A model generated the notes under the pieces. That model ran no database searches and was not told where the DNA came from. It saw nothing but the letters and a program-made list of their open reading frames with translations. A DNA stretch of 64,000 nucleotides from an uncultured Prevotella sp. GTDB lineage: Bacteria; Bacteroidota; Bacteroidia; Bacteroidales; Bacteroidaceae. The stretch spans positions 39,302 to 103,301 of the forward strand of contig CAKPZC010000001.1 in assembly GCA_934203355.1 (NCBI GenBank), read 5' to 3'. Positions within the stretch are counted from its first letter, which is position 1, and the number at the start of each line of letters is the position of its first letter. This document shows, one piece after another, positions 53,898-62,326 of the stretch. A program made the position numbers and the translations under genes.

Positions 53898-53923
53898 AAA
53901 AACCCGTTTATATTAAATATTAA

Positions 53924-54241
53924 ATGTACGCAATCGTAGAGATTAACGGTCAGCAGTTTAAGGCAGAGCAGGGCAAGAAGCTCTTCGTTCACCACATCAA
54001 GGACGCTCAGGAAGGCCAGACTGTTGAATTCAACAAGGTACTGCTTGTTGACAATGAAGGTTCAGTACAGGTAGGTGCACCTGCCGTAGAAGGTGCAAAA
54101 GTTGTATGTGAAGTTGTAAACCCACTCGTTAAGGGCGACAAGGTTATCGTCTTCAAGATGAAGCGCCGCAAGGACTATCGCAAGAAGAACGGTCACCGTG
54201 AGCAGTTCACAGAGATAGCAATCAAAGAGGTAATCGCTTAA
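53924..54241 (+). CDS. rplU: 50S ribosomal protein L21
   Basis: Large-subunit protein bL21, 105 aa. It begins [22 protein letters not shown] and has the C-terminal [25 protein letters not shown] block. rpmA follows 18 bp downstream. The transcript carries a folded leader of about 80 nt, suggesting autogenous control. Confidence 0.98.
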   Translation: MYAIVEINGQQFKAEQGKKLFVHHIKDAQEGQTVEFNKVLLVDNEGSVQVGAPAVEGAKVVCEVVNPLVKGDKVIVFKMKRRKDYRKKNGHREQFTEIAIKEVIA

Positions 54242-54259
54242 ATTTAGGAGGAACAAGAA

Positions 54260-54523
54260 ATGGCACATAAAAAAGGTGTAGGTAGTTCTAAGAACGGACG
54301 TGAATCAGCTTCTCAAAGATTAGGCGTTAAGATCTGGGGTGGCCAGAAGTGTGTAGCAGGCAACATCATCGTTCGCCAGCGTGGTACAAAGCACAACCCA
54401 GGCTTGAATGTAGGTATTGGTAAGGACGACACTCTCTTTGCTTTGGTTGACGGCACCGTTAACTTCCACAAGGGTCGCAACGACAAGAGCACTGTTTCCG
54501 TAATACCCGAAGCTGAGGCTTAA
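54260..54523 (+). CDS. rpmA: 50S ribosomal protein L27
   Basis: Large-subunit protein bL27, 87 aa, whose N terminus reaches the peptidyl transferase centre. It begins [24 protein letters not shown] directly, without the cleaved N-terminal extension found in Firmicutes. [29 protein letters not shown] is typical. It pairs with rplU. Confidence 0.98.
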   Translation: MAHKKGVGSSKNGRESASQRLGVKIWGGQKCVAGNIIVRQRGTKHNPGLNVGIGKDDTLFALVDGTVNFHKGRNDKSTVSVIPEAEA

Positions 54524-54555
54524 TTAAAACAAAAAAAACTATTCCAAACAAACAT

Positions 54556-54602
54556 ATTAATCCCAATCTCCATACCACTTGGAGGTTGGGATTAATGCTT
54601 TA
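54556..54602 (+). terminator. Terminator after rpmA
   Basis: Arms ATTAATCCCAA (54556-54566) and TTGGGATTAAT (54586-54596), with inner CTCC/GGAG, followed by GCTTTAG. Confidence 0.8.
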
Positions 54603-54667
54603 GACTATTAGCATTTATCTGGTAACACCTAATAATTTACCAACTACGAAAAAACAAGAGTTAAATA

Positions 54668-54699
54668 TTGCCACATATAATTTTTTTGTGTAATTTTGT
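54668..54699 (+). promoter_or_regulatory. Promoter of serS
   Basis: TTG (54668-54670), 20-bp spacer, TAATTTTGT (54691-54699). ATG 54748 follows with a leader of about 40 nt. Confidence 0.65.
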
Positions 54700-54747
54700 A
54701 TTCAGAAAATAATACATAACGCATATTAATATTTAACTATTTAGCAT

Positions 54748-56037
54748 ATGCTTACACTTAAACTCATCAGTGAGGAAACTGAACGTGTTATCAAAGGCTT
54801 GAACAAGAAGCACTTTGCAGGTGCAGAAGAAGCCGTAAAGGAAGTTCTCGCTATCGACAAGCGTCGCCGCGAGACTCAGCAGGAACTTGACAGAAACCTT
54901 TCAGAAGCCAAGAAAATGGCGGCTCAAATTGGTGCCCTTATGAAACAGGGCAACAAGCAGGAAGCCGACGAGATAAAAGCCAAGGTTGCCGCCATCAAGG
55001 AAAACAATAAGTCGCTTGAAGAAATCAAGGCACAGGCAGAGAAAGACCTTGTTGCTAAACTCTGCACTATCCCAAATATACCAAACGACGACGTTCCAGA
55101 GGGAAAGGACGCTAACGATAACGTAGTTGTAAAAGAAGGCGGAGAGATTCCGAATCTCCCCGAAGACGCACTCTGCCACTGGGATCTCTGCAAGAAATTC
55201 AACCTCATCGACTTCGATTTAGGCGTAAAGATTACAGGTGCTGGATTCCCTATTTATATTGGTAAAATGGCACGACTACAGCGTGCCCTTGAAGCGTTTT
55301 TCCTTGATGAAGCCCGCAAGAGCGGCTACCTTGAAGTACAGCCACCATTCGTTGTCAACGAAGCTTCAGGCTATGGAACCGGTCAGCTTCCAGACAAGGA
55401 AGCCCAAATGTACCAGTGCCAATTAGACAACCTCTATCTTATCCCGACAGCCGAGGTTCCTGTAACAAACATATTCCGCGACGAGATTCTTGACGAAAAA
55501 GATCTCCCTATAAAGCGTTGCGCTTACTCTGCATGTTTCCGTCGCGAGGCAGGTTCATACGGAAAGGACGTGCGAGGATTGAACCGTCTGCACCAATTTG
55601 ACAAAGTTGAGATTGTACGCATTGATAAGCCAGAGCACTCATATAAGTCTCTTGACGAAATGCTTGTACACGTAGAGGGCCTACTAAAGAAGCTAGAACT
55701 CCCGTACCACATACTTCGCCTTTGTGGCGGCGACATGAGTTTCACCTCTGCAATATGCTACGACTTTGAAGTTTGGAGCGCAGCACAAAAACGTTGGCTC
55801 GAAGTTTCTTCAGTATCCAACTTCGAAAGCTATCAGGCCAACCGCCTTCATTGTCGCTACCGCAACACCGAGACAAAGAAGATTGAGCTTTGCCACACTC
55901 TCAATGGCTCAGCTCTCGCCTTGCCGCGTATCGTAGCAGCCATATTGGAGAACAATCAAACTCCTGAGGGCATTCGTGTACCTAAGGTACTTGTACCTTA
56001 CTGCGGATTCGATATTCTCGACGACAAAAATTTCTAA
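54748..56037 (+). CDS. serS: Serine--tRNA ligase
   Basis: Class II aminoacyl-tRNA synthetase that charges tRNA-Ser (and tRNA-Sec where present). It is 429 aa. The N-terminal long coiled-coil arm (about residues 30-105, rich in Lys, Glu and Ala) contacts the tRNA variable arm. Catalytic motif 2 is RCAYSACFRREAGSYGKDVRGLNRLHQFDKVE, and motif 3 is NGSALALPRIVAAILENNQ. The N terminus lacks the usual MLDxxxxR and begins MLTLKLISEETERVI. Confidence 0.97.
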   Translation: MLTLKLISEETERVIKGLNKKHFAGAEEAVKEVLAIDKRRRETQQELDRNLSEAKKMAAQIGALMKQGNKQEADEIKAKVAAIKENNKSLEEIKAQAEKDLVAKLCTIPNIPNDDVPEGKDANDNVVVKEGGEIPNLPEDALCHWDLCKKFNLIDFDLGVKITGAGFPIYIGKMARLQRALEAFFLDEARKSGYLEVQPPFVVNEASGYGTGQLPDKEAQMYQCQLDNLYLIPTAEVPVTNIFRDEILDEKDLPIKRCAYSACFRREAGSYGKDVRGLNRLHQFDKVEIVRIDKPEHSYKSLDEMLVHVEGLLKKLELPYHILRLCGGDMSFTSAICYDFEVWSAAQKRWLEVSSVSNFESYQANRLHCRYRNTETKKIELCHTLNGSALALPRIVAAILENNQTPEGIRVPKVLVPYCGFDILDDKNF

Positions 56038-56051
56038 AAGAAATAAAAGAT

Positions 56052-56142
56052 TAGGAGGCTACGGCATTTTTGCCGTAGTCATTGGAAGCAAATATTTAAA
56101 TGCCTTGCTGCCAGTGGCTATAGCAAATACCTTAGCCTCCTA
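56052..56142. other. Structured intergenic element between serS and nfnAB
   Basis: Ten-bp outer arms TAGGAGGCTA (56052-56061) and TAGCCTCCTA (56133-56142). Inside is a strong hairpin CTACGGCA/TGCCGTAG with a TTTT loop (56059-56078) that competes with the outer left arm by 3 nt, and a weaker TTGCT/AGCAA pair (56105-56126). It shares its outer arms with elements at 51012 and 53738. It may be a terminator with alternative folds. Confidence 0.55.
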
Positions 56143-56202
56143 TTATATTATTCTACTCTCTCATTATCAAAGCCTAACTTAAAAACAATAACATTAACTT
56201 TC

Positions 56203-58551
56203 ATGAACAAAATCGTATTGAAAAAACAATTCTCGGAAAAGGTTTTCCTTTTCGAGATTGAAGCCCCATTGATTGCAAAAAGTCGCAAAGCAGGCAACTT
56301 TATTATCGTCCGTGTAGGCGAAAACGGTGAGCGTGTACCTCTTACTATTGCTAATGCTGACACGCAACGCGGCACAATCACTATCGTCGTGCAAAAAGTT
56401 GGTCTATCATCGACCAAACTGTGCAACCTTAATGAGGGCGACTACATAACTGACGTAGTTGGCCCACTCGGCAATCCTACACACATAGAAAATTTCGGTA
56501 CGGTGGTTTGCGCAGGTGGTGGTGTTGGCGTAGCCCCAATGTTGCCTATCATACGTGCACTCAAAGCAGCAGGAAATCGTGTGCTCTCTGTCATAGCCGG
56601 ACGCAGCAAAGACCTTGTAATCCTTGAAGACGAGGTGCGCCAAAGCAGCGATGAGCTCATCATTATGACCGACGACGGTTCTTATGGCGAAAAGGGAGTA
56701 GTTACTGTTGGTATCGAAAAATTCATCAATCAGGAAGAGCATGTAGATAAGGTGTTTGCCATTGGACCTCCCATCATGATGAAATTTTGCTGCCTCATGG
56801 CACAAAAATACAATATCCCAGTAGAAGTTTCGCTTAATACTATAATGGTAGACGGCACAGGTATGTGTGGTGCATGCCGACTGTCTATTGGCGGCAAGAC
56901 TAAGTTTGTCTGCATTGACGGACCTGAGTTCGACGGAGCACTTGTTGACTGGGATGAAATGTTCAAGCGTATGGGCACATTCCGTGACGCTGAGTGCGAG
57001 GAAATGGAACATTACGAGGAACACCTGCGTGGTGTAGAAAAGAAAAACGAGACATGCGGATGTTCCACTTGCATGGATGTAGAACCTACCGATGAAACTA
57101 TCGAACAGCTCACCGACAGAGATGCCGAATGGCGCAAACAATTGCGTGCTGCCATGAAACCAGCTGAGCGCAAGGCAATAGAGCGCGTCCAGATGCCTGA
57201 ACTCGACCCTATATACCGCGCTACAACACGCACAGAAGAGGTTAATAAGGGATTAACGAAAGAAATGGCTGTGCGCGAGGCTCACCGTTGTCTTGACTGT
57301 GGCAAACCTGCTTGTGTTGAGGGCTGTCCAGTAAACATCAATATTCCATCATTTATAAAGAACATTGAGCGTGGACAATTCCTTGCAGCCGCCAAGGTTT
57401 TGAAGAGCACTTCTGCCCTTCCTGCTGTTTGCGGTAGAGTTTGTCCACAAGAAAAACAATGCGAAAGTAAGTGTATACACCTCAAGATGAACGAGCCAGC
57501 AGTAGCAATTGGCTATCTTGAGCGTTTCGCAGCCGACTTTGAACGAGAAAGTGGCAATATTGCTGTGCCTGACATGGCTTCAAAAAACGGCATTAAAGTG
57601 GCTGTTGTGGGCAGTGGTCCTTCCGGCCTCAGTTTTGCGGGCGACATGGCTAAAAAGGGATACGAGGTGCATGTATTCGAAGCTCTGCACGAGATTGGTG
57701 GCGTACTAAAATACGGCATTCCAGAATTCCGCTTGCCAAATCGCATTGTTGATGTGGAAATCGAGAACCTGAAGAAAATGGGCGTAGAATTCACCACCGA
57801 CTGCATTGTTGGCAAAACAATAACCACCGATCAACTTGAAGCTGAGGGCTACAAAGGCATCTTTGTTGGCTCTGGTGCTGGTTTACCAAACTTCATGGGA
57901 ATAAAGGGCGAGAATGCACTTAACATCATGTCTTCAAACGAATACTTGACACGTGTGAACCTCATGGATGCAGCCAACCCTCTCACAGATACACCTATCA
58001 ACATTGGCAAGAATGTTCTTGTTGTGGGCGGTGGCAACACAGCCATGGACTCATGCCGCACAGCAAAGCGTTTGGGTGGCGACGTCACACTTGTTTACCG
58101 TCGCTCGGAAGCAGAAATGCCAGCACGCCTTGAGGAGGTTAAGCACGCTAAGGAAGAGGGAATTCACTTCCTGACATTGCATAACCCAATAGAATACATA
58201 GCCGACGAAAAGGGTGCTGTTAAGGCAGCTGTTCTACAGGTTATGGAGCTGGGAGAGCCTGACGCAAGCGGACGACGCAAACCTGTTCCTGTTGAGGGAA
58301 AAACTATAACAATGGAAGTAGACCAGGTGATTGTTGCTGTTGGTGTATCGCCAAACCCACTTGTTCCGAATTCAATCAAGGGCCTGGAACTCGGCCGTAA
58401 AAATACCATTGCCGTGAACGAACAGATGCAAAGTTCACGTCCCGAGATATTCGCAGGAGGCGATATCGTTCGTGGAGGTGCTACTGTTATTCTCGCTATG
58501 GGCGATGGACGCAGAGCAGCCGCAGCTATGGATGAAATACTAAAAAAATAA
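56203..58551 (+). CDS. Fused NfnB-NfnA: ferredoxin-NAD(P) oxidoreductase / glutamate-synthase-small-subunit-like protein
   Basis: Soluble flavo-iron-sulfur protein, 782 aa, joining two usually separate subunits. Residues 1-275 are PyrK/ferredoxin-NADP-reductase-like, with FAD/NAD regions and a [2Fe-2S] motif GTGMCGACRL near 220-229. Residues of about 300-782 are GltD/NfnA-like: CLDCGKPACVEGCPVNI and CGRVCPQEKQCESKC for [4Fe-4S] clusters, an FAD fold VAVVGSGPSGLSFAG (about 467) and a second nucleotide fold VLVVGGGNTAMD (about 604). The pair catalyses electron-bifurcating transhydrogenation between NADH, NADPH and ferredoxin in anaerobes. The fusion is known from some anaerobes and annotated in Bacteroidetes. 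It fits the nearby nifJ, which would produce reduced ferredoxin. Confidence 0.9.
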   Translation: MNKIVLKKQFSEKVFLFEIEAPLIAKSRKAGNFIIVRVGENGERVPLTIANADTQRGTITIVVQKVGLSSTKLCNLNEGDYITDVVGPLGNPTHIENFGTVVCAGGGVGVAPMLPIIRALKAAGNRVLSVIAGRSKDLVILEDEVRQSSDELIIMTDDGSYGEKGVVTVGIEKFINQEEHVDKVFAIGPPIMMKFCCLMAQKYNIPVEVSLNTIMVDGTGMCGACRLSIGGKTKFVCIDGPEFDGALVDWDEMFKRMGTFRDAECEEMEHYEEHLRGVEKKNETCGCSTCMDVEPTDETIEQLTDRDAEWRKQLRAAMKPAERKAIERVQMPELDPIYRATTRTEEVNKGLTKEMAVREAHRCLDCGKPACVEGCPVNINIPSFIKNIERGQFLAAAKVLKSTSALPAVCGRVCPQEKQCESKCIHLKMNEPAVAIGYLERFAADFERESGNIAVPDMASKNGIKVAVVGSGPSGLSFAGDMAKKGYEVHVFEALHEIGGVLKYGIPEFRLPNRIVDVEIENLKKMGVEFTTDCIVGKTITTDQLEAEGYKGIFVGSGAGLPNFMGIKGENALNIMSSNEYLTRVNLMDAANPLTDTPINIGKNVLVVGGGNTAMDSCRTAKRLGGDVTLVYRRSEAEMPARLEEVKHAKEEGIHFLTLHNPIEYIADEKGAVKAAVLQVMELGEPDASGRRKPVPVEGKTITMEVDQVIVAVGVSPNPLVPNSIKGLELGRKNTIAVNEQMQSSRPEIFAGGDIVRGGATVILAMGDGRRAAAAMDEILKK

Positions 58552-58563
58552 CAAATACAAACT

Positions 58564-58625
58564 AAGCCCTACCCTCCCCGTTTCTATACAAAGGGAAAAA
58601 GCCCGAGGGTGGGGCTTTATTTTTA
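58564..58625 (+). terminator. Terminator after nfnAB
   Basis: Arms AAGCCCTACCCTC (58564-58576) and GAGGGTGGGGCTT (58605-58617), 13 bp with one G-U pair, followed by TATTTTT. Confidence 0.85.
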
Positions 58626-58639
58626 ACCACACATTATAT

Positions 58640-59005
58640 ATGTTAGGATTTTACACCATTATACTACTCGTTCTTTCGAATATTTTTATGACTCTTGCAT
58701 GGTACGGTCATCTTAAACTACAACAGACTGGCGTATCAAACCACTGGCCATTAATAGGCGTAATAGCATTCTCATGGGGCATTGCTTTCTTTGAATATTG
58801 CTGTCAGGTTCCAGCCAATCGTATAGGCTTCAATGGCAATGGAGGACCTTTTACTCTCGTTCAGTTGAAGGTAGTACAAGAATGTATCAGCCTTATTGTG
58901 TTTGCCCTCATCGCCAATATTATGTTCCAAGGCGAAGCTCTAAAGTGGAATCATCTGCTTGCATTCCTTTTTATTATAGCTGCTGTTTATCTTGTATTTA
59001 AGTAA
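58640..59005 (+). CDS. DMT/DUF486 family small membrane protein
   Basis: Four-TM protein of 121 aa with family-typical IFMTLAWYGHLK at the first TM end, WGIAFFEYCCQVPANRIG and FTLVQLKVVQECISLIVF. This is the DUF486 family of the drug/metabolite transporter superfamily. Its function is not established. It lies 15 bp beyond the nfnAB terminator and 49 bp upstream of the TtcA-like gene on the same strand. Confidence 0.88.
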   Translation: MLGFYTIILLVLSNIFMTLAWYGHLKLQQTGVSNHWPLIGVIAFSWGIAFFEYCCQVPANRIGFNGNGGPFTLVQLKVVQECISLIVFALIANIMFQGEALKWNHLLAFLFIIAAVYLVFK

Positions 59006-59054
59006 TATAAATAGACGTACTTACACAAGTTGACAGTTTTAAAACAAGAGAGTT

Positions 59055-59810
59055 ATGCGAACAAGAGAACAAATCCTTAATCATCTATTATACAAGCGTT
59101 TTCAGAAAGCACTCACCGATTACTCCATGCTTTCCGATGGCGACCGTATACTTATAGGTCTCTCTGGCGGCAAAGATTCACTATGTCTACTGGAGATGCT
59201 CGCACGTCGCCAACGCATAATAAAACCCAAAATTGAAGTTGAGGCGGTACATGTGCGAATGAAAAACATACATTACGAGTCGAACACCTCATATTTAGAG
59301 GAGTTCGCACATAGATGCGGAATAAAACTGAATATACTTACAACGGAATTCGACGACACGAAAGCAACCGACAAGCCAGCCTGTTTCCTTTGTTCTTGGC
59401 ATCGTCGCAAAGCTCTTTTCCGTTTTGCTCAAGACAACAACTTCAATAAGATAGCCCTTGGACATCACATGGATGATATCATTCACACCGCAATGCTAAA
59501 CCAATTTTTCCAAGGTTCTTTCTCTACAATGCCGGTAGTAATGAGAATGGAAAAAATGCCACTCACTATCATCCGACCTTTGTGTCTTGAGATAGAGAGC
59601 GACATTAAAGAATATGCCGAATTGCGTGGCTACAAAAAACAGGAGAAACTCTGTCCTTACGAGAAAGTCTCCAACAGAACAGATATGCAACTTATTTTCA
59701 ACAAAATTGAAAAAATAAACCCCGAAGCACGCTATTCTATGTGGCACGCATTAGAGAAATCAAACAAGTTGGTACACAACTCACTAAATACTATACAAGA
59801 CCAGTATTGA
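59055..59810 (+). CDS. TtcA-like tRNA 2-thiolation enzyme
   Basis: PP-loop ATPase, 251 aa. The ATP-binding motif SGGKDS lies at residues 37-42. Cys110 and Cys113 (CFLC) and Cys199 (EKLCPYEK) match the three cysteines that hold the [4Fe-4S] cluster of TtcA, which converts cytidine 32 of some tRNAs to 2-thiocytidine. GHHMDD follows the first cysteine pair. It is shorter than E. coli TtcA (about 310 aa) through a shorter C terminus. Its last 20 bases overlap the end of the converging ATP-grasp-like gene. Confidence 0.88.
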   Translation: MRTREQILNHLLYKRFQKALTDYSMLSDGDRILIGLSGGKDSLCLLEMLARRQRIIKPKIEVEAVHVRMKNIHYESNTSYLEEFAHRCGIKLNILTTEFDDTKATDKPACFLCSWHRRKALFRFAQDNNFNKIALGHHMDDIIHTAMLNQFFQGSFSTMPVVMRMEKMPLTIIRPLCLEIESDIKEYAELRGYKKQEKLCPYEKVSNRTDMQLIFNKIEKINPEARYSMWHALEKSNKLVHNSLNTIQDQY

Positions 59811-60897
59811 GAAGGTTGTCGGTCAACGTCTGAACCCTAATACGATATTTATCCGAATAGTATACGCTCATCATTCTACGAGGCTCCAGTTCCGATGGCG
59901 ACAGCGCAAGAGCCACATGCCCCATCGTGCGACGAAGATTAAGCTCCACGCAAGGATGCAACATAAAACCGTCATCGAGACCTGCCACCGCCATCATGTC
60001 AACGCCAAAGGGCCCTTCATACACCCCGTTCATCAATGGTTGTAATATCTCAATTATGCAACTGCACACGTTATCAAGCAAATCAAGATTGACATATCGG
60101 GAAAGAATATCACGCTTGTCGCTCTCTGTTGCACATAAACTACCAGTATAGGCTCCACCACGTGTACCAAAAAGCGACAGACCACAATACTCAATTCTAC
60201 CACCAGTACCAGCATTGAACTCCACTCCAAAGTCGCATACTTTCTGATAAAACGGCTCAACCATTACACCACCCTGTTGACGCACCACGTTGGATATCCA
60301 CCCTAACAAATGTGCATCAGGGGTAGAACAACGAATGTAGCGCACACCACGCCCACTACTACTCCAAGGCGACTTAACAACACCACCTCCAAGACGCGAC
60401 AACTCAATTAGAACTTCATCTAACGAACTGCACCAACGACTCTCGCCTATCGTTGCACCTTCCATTGCCGACAACTTTGGCAGTAATTGTTCAGCAGCGA
60501 ACTGCCTACTGCTCATCTGCCTAATAGCAGCCAATCTGTTATCATCAGGCAATGACAAACGACTACTATCATCAACAGCCCTTTCTAATTGCTCCTTTAG
60601 TGTTATGTCCCATCCCCAAGGACTCACAACCAAATTATCCTTCAAACTGTAAATAATATTCCGCAGGTCAGACAATGTAACAAACACCACATCTGCAGCA
60701 TATCTTCTTAGATGTCGCAAGGCTTCTAAAGCTGCCTCTACATCATCTACAAGCACCATATCGCCATCCTCTGCCCATAAGGCTGGCAAAAAACCAAGGT
60801 CAGCACGCATCTGACGCCCTGCGTGGGGAGCAGTAAATCTCTTTTGGTTGGCTGCAAGTGCAATATCGTGTTCTGGATTGAATATGTGAAGTCTCAT
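59791..60897 (-). CDS. ATP-grasp-like protein of unknown function
   Basis: Soluble 368-aa protein. The central region VVKSPWSSSGRGVRYI (Lys and Gly-rich loop) and the C-terminal EGPFGVDMM ... HPCVELNLRRTMGHVALAL (acidic metal site, Asn, Arg) are placed as in the ATP-grasp fold of carboxylate-amine ligases. The N-terminal MRLHIFNPEHDIALA and GWDITLKEQL are also distinctive. I do not know its substrate. It converges on the TtcA-like gene with a 20-bp overlap. A related unknown family appears to be common in Bacteroidales (memory, weak). Confidence 0.72.
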   Translation of the reverse strand: MRLHIFNPEHDIALAANQKRFTAPHAGRQMRADLGFLPALWAEDGDMVLVDDVEAALEALRHLRRYAADVVFVTLSDLRNIIYSLKDNLVVSPWGWDITLKEQLERAVDDSSRLSLPDDNRLAAIRQMSSRQFAAEQLLPKLSAMEGATIGESRWCSSLDEVLIELSRLGGGVVKSPWSSSGRGVRYIRCSTPDAHLLGWISNVVRQQGGVMVEPFYQKVCDFGVEFNAGTGGRIEYCGLSLFGTRGGAYTGSLCATESDKRDILSRYVNLDLLDNVCSCIIEILQPLMNGVYEGPFGVDMMAVAGLDDGFMLHPCVELNLRRTMGHVALALSPSELEPRRMMSVYYSDKYRIRVQTLTDNLLNTGLV

Positions 60898-61047
60898 GAT
60901 GATTACATATATGTTTTATTTTTTAATATTGTTGATGAAAAGTAAGGGGCAAAAAGATTCATTGTCTGCAAATTTACTTCATTTTTTCTTAGATTCACCT
61001 CAATGAATGTAAAAAAAATAAAATTTCATAGATTTTGTAATACAGAG

Positions 61048-61079
61048 TTTGCAAATAAAGAAATTAATATTACCTTTGC
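61048..61079 (+). promoter_or_regulatory. Promoter of the AAA/DUF4143 gene
   Basis: TTTG (61048-61051), exact 19-bp spacer, TACCTTTGC (61071-61079). Expected transcription start is near 61087, which makes ATG 61081 unusable and favours ATG 61108. Confidence 0.75.
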
Positions 61080-61107
61080 AATGATAAAAACAAGACTAAT
61101 CAAAAAA

Positions 61108-62295
61108 ATGGAAGCTTTCTTCAATACTCATAAATACCTCATCGAGCATACGGACGCACCCGTCAGAAGAAATCTGATGGATGAAATCAACTGGCATGAC
61201 CGTATGATTGCAATTAAAGGTACACGCGGAATTGGAAAGACCACATTTTTATTGCAGTACGCCAAGGAGAACTTCGATGCCGACGACCGACGATGTCTGT
61301 ATGTAAACATGAACAACTTCTACTTTCAAGGACGTGGAATCGCTGACTTCGCAGCCGATTTCTACGAACAAGGGGGGCGTGTACTGCTAATAGACCAGAT
61401 ATTCAAAAAGCCAGACTGGAGTAGCGAGCTAAGAAAATGCCATGACCTCTACCCCGAATTAAAAATCATATTTACGGGTTCAAGTGTCATGAGACTTAGA
61501 GAGGAAAATCCCGAACTCAATGGCATTGTGAAGAGCTACAACCTTAGAGGATTCTCGTTCAGAGAATTTCTAAACCTACAGACTGGTAATAAGTTTCCTG
61601 TCTACTGCATAAACGATATTATTACAGGACACGAAAGGATTGCTAAAGAAATGGCAGAAAAGGTGGACATTCCGATGTATTTCAACGATTATCTACATCA
61701 TGGATTCTACCCATTCTTCCGCGAAAACCGCAATTTTGAAGAGAACCTGCTCAAAACAATGAACATGATGACCGAGGTGGACATTTTGCTCATAAAGCAG
61801 ATAGAACTAAAATATCTCACAAAAATCAAAAAGCTCTTCTATTTGCTTGCTGTCGAAGGGCCTAAAGCCCCTAATATAAGCAACCTCGCAAATGATATAG
61901 AAACAAGTCGCGCAACAGTTATGAACTATATAAAGTATCTTTCTGATGCAAGACTGATAAATATGATTTACCACCCAGGCGACGAATTTCCCAAAAAGCC
62001 GGCAAAGGTGATGATGCACAATTCAAACTTGATGTACGCTATCTACCCAATCGTGGCAAACAAACAGGACGTTATGGAGACTTTCTTTGTGAACACTCTA
62101 TGGAAAGACCACAAGGTCAACCAAACGGGCAAAGACTCTATCTACATCGTTGACGACTGTCAAAAATTTAGGGTAGCCGACAAGGCTCATGTTTCGAAAT
62201 TGCGCAATACAACCGACATGTTGTTCGCTGAGTATAATTCTATTATAGGTAAAGACAACCACATACCCCTGTGGATATTCGGATTTTTATATTAA
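61108..62295 (+). CDS. AAA-type ATPase with DUF4143-like C terminus
   Basis: Predicted P-loop ATPase of 395 aa from the AAA_14/DUF4143 group, whose members are abundant in Bacteroidetes and mostly of unknown role. Walker A GTRGIGKTT is at residues 38-46. Sensor-I-like IIFTGSS follows. The Walker B segment reads VLLIDQIFKK: Asp96 is kept but the usual catalytic Glu is replaced by Gln97. A winged-helix-like region lies near 255-310 (SNLANDIETSRATVMNYIKYL), and the C terminus is nuclease-like in related proteins. I chose ATG 61108 because a strict promoter lies at 61048-61079. Confidence 0.85.
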   Translation: MEAFFNTHKYLIEHTDAPVRRNLMDEINWHDRMIAIKGTRGIGKTTFLLQYAKENFDADDRRCLYVNMNNFYFQGRGIADFAADFYEQGGRVLLIDQIFKKPDWSSELRKCHDLYPELKIIFTGSSVMRLREENPELNGIVKSYNLRGFSFREFLNLQTGNKFPVYCINDIITGHERIAKEMAEKVDIPMYFNDYLHHGFYPFFRENRNFEENLLKTMNMMTEVDILLIKQIELKYLTKIKKLFYLLAVEGPKAPNISNLANDIETSRATVMNYIKYLSDARLINMIYHPGDEFPKKPAKVMMHNSNLMYAIYPIVANKQDVMETFFVNTLWKDHKVNQTGKDSIYIVDDCQKFRVADKAHVSKLRNTTDMLFAEYNSIIGKDNHIPLWIFGFLY

Positions 62296-62326
62296 AAACA
62301 TACACTAACATTTTATTTTATAAAAA

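Noticed and set aside
56052..56142. tRNA-like element between serS and nfnAB
   Set aside because: Length and folded arms looked tRNA-like, but there is no T-loop GTTCRA motif, no anticodon arm of proper size and the ends are a 10-bp palindromic pair.
61003..61107. Longer N terminus for the AAA/DUF4143 protein
   Set aside because: A perfect promoter at 61048-61079 lies inside this stretch and the expected transcript begins after ATG 61081.
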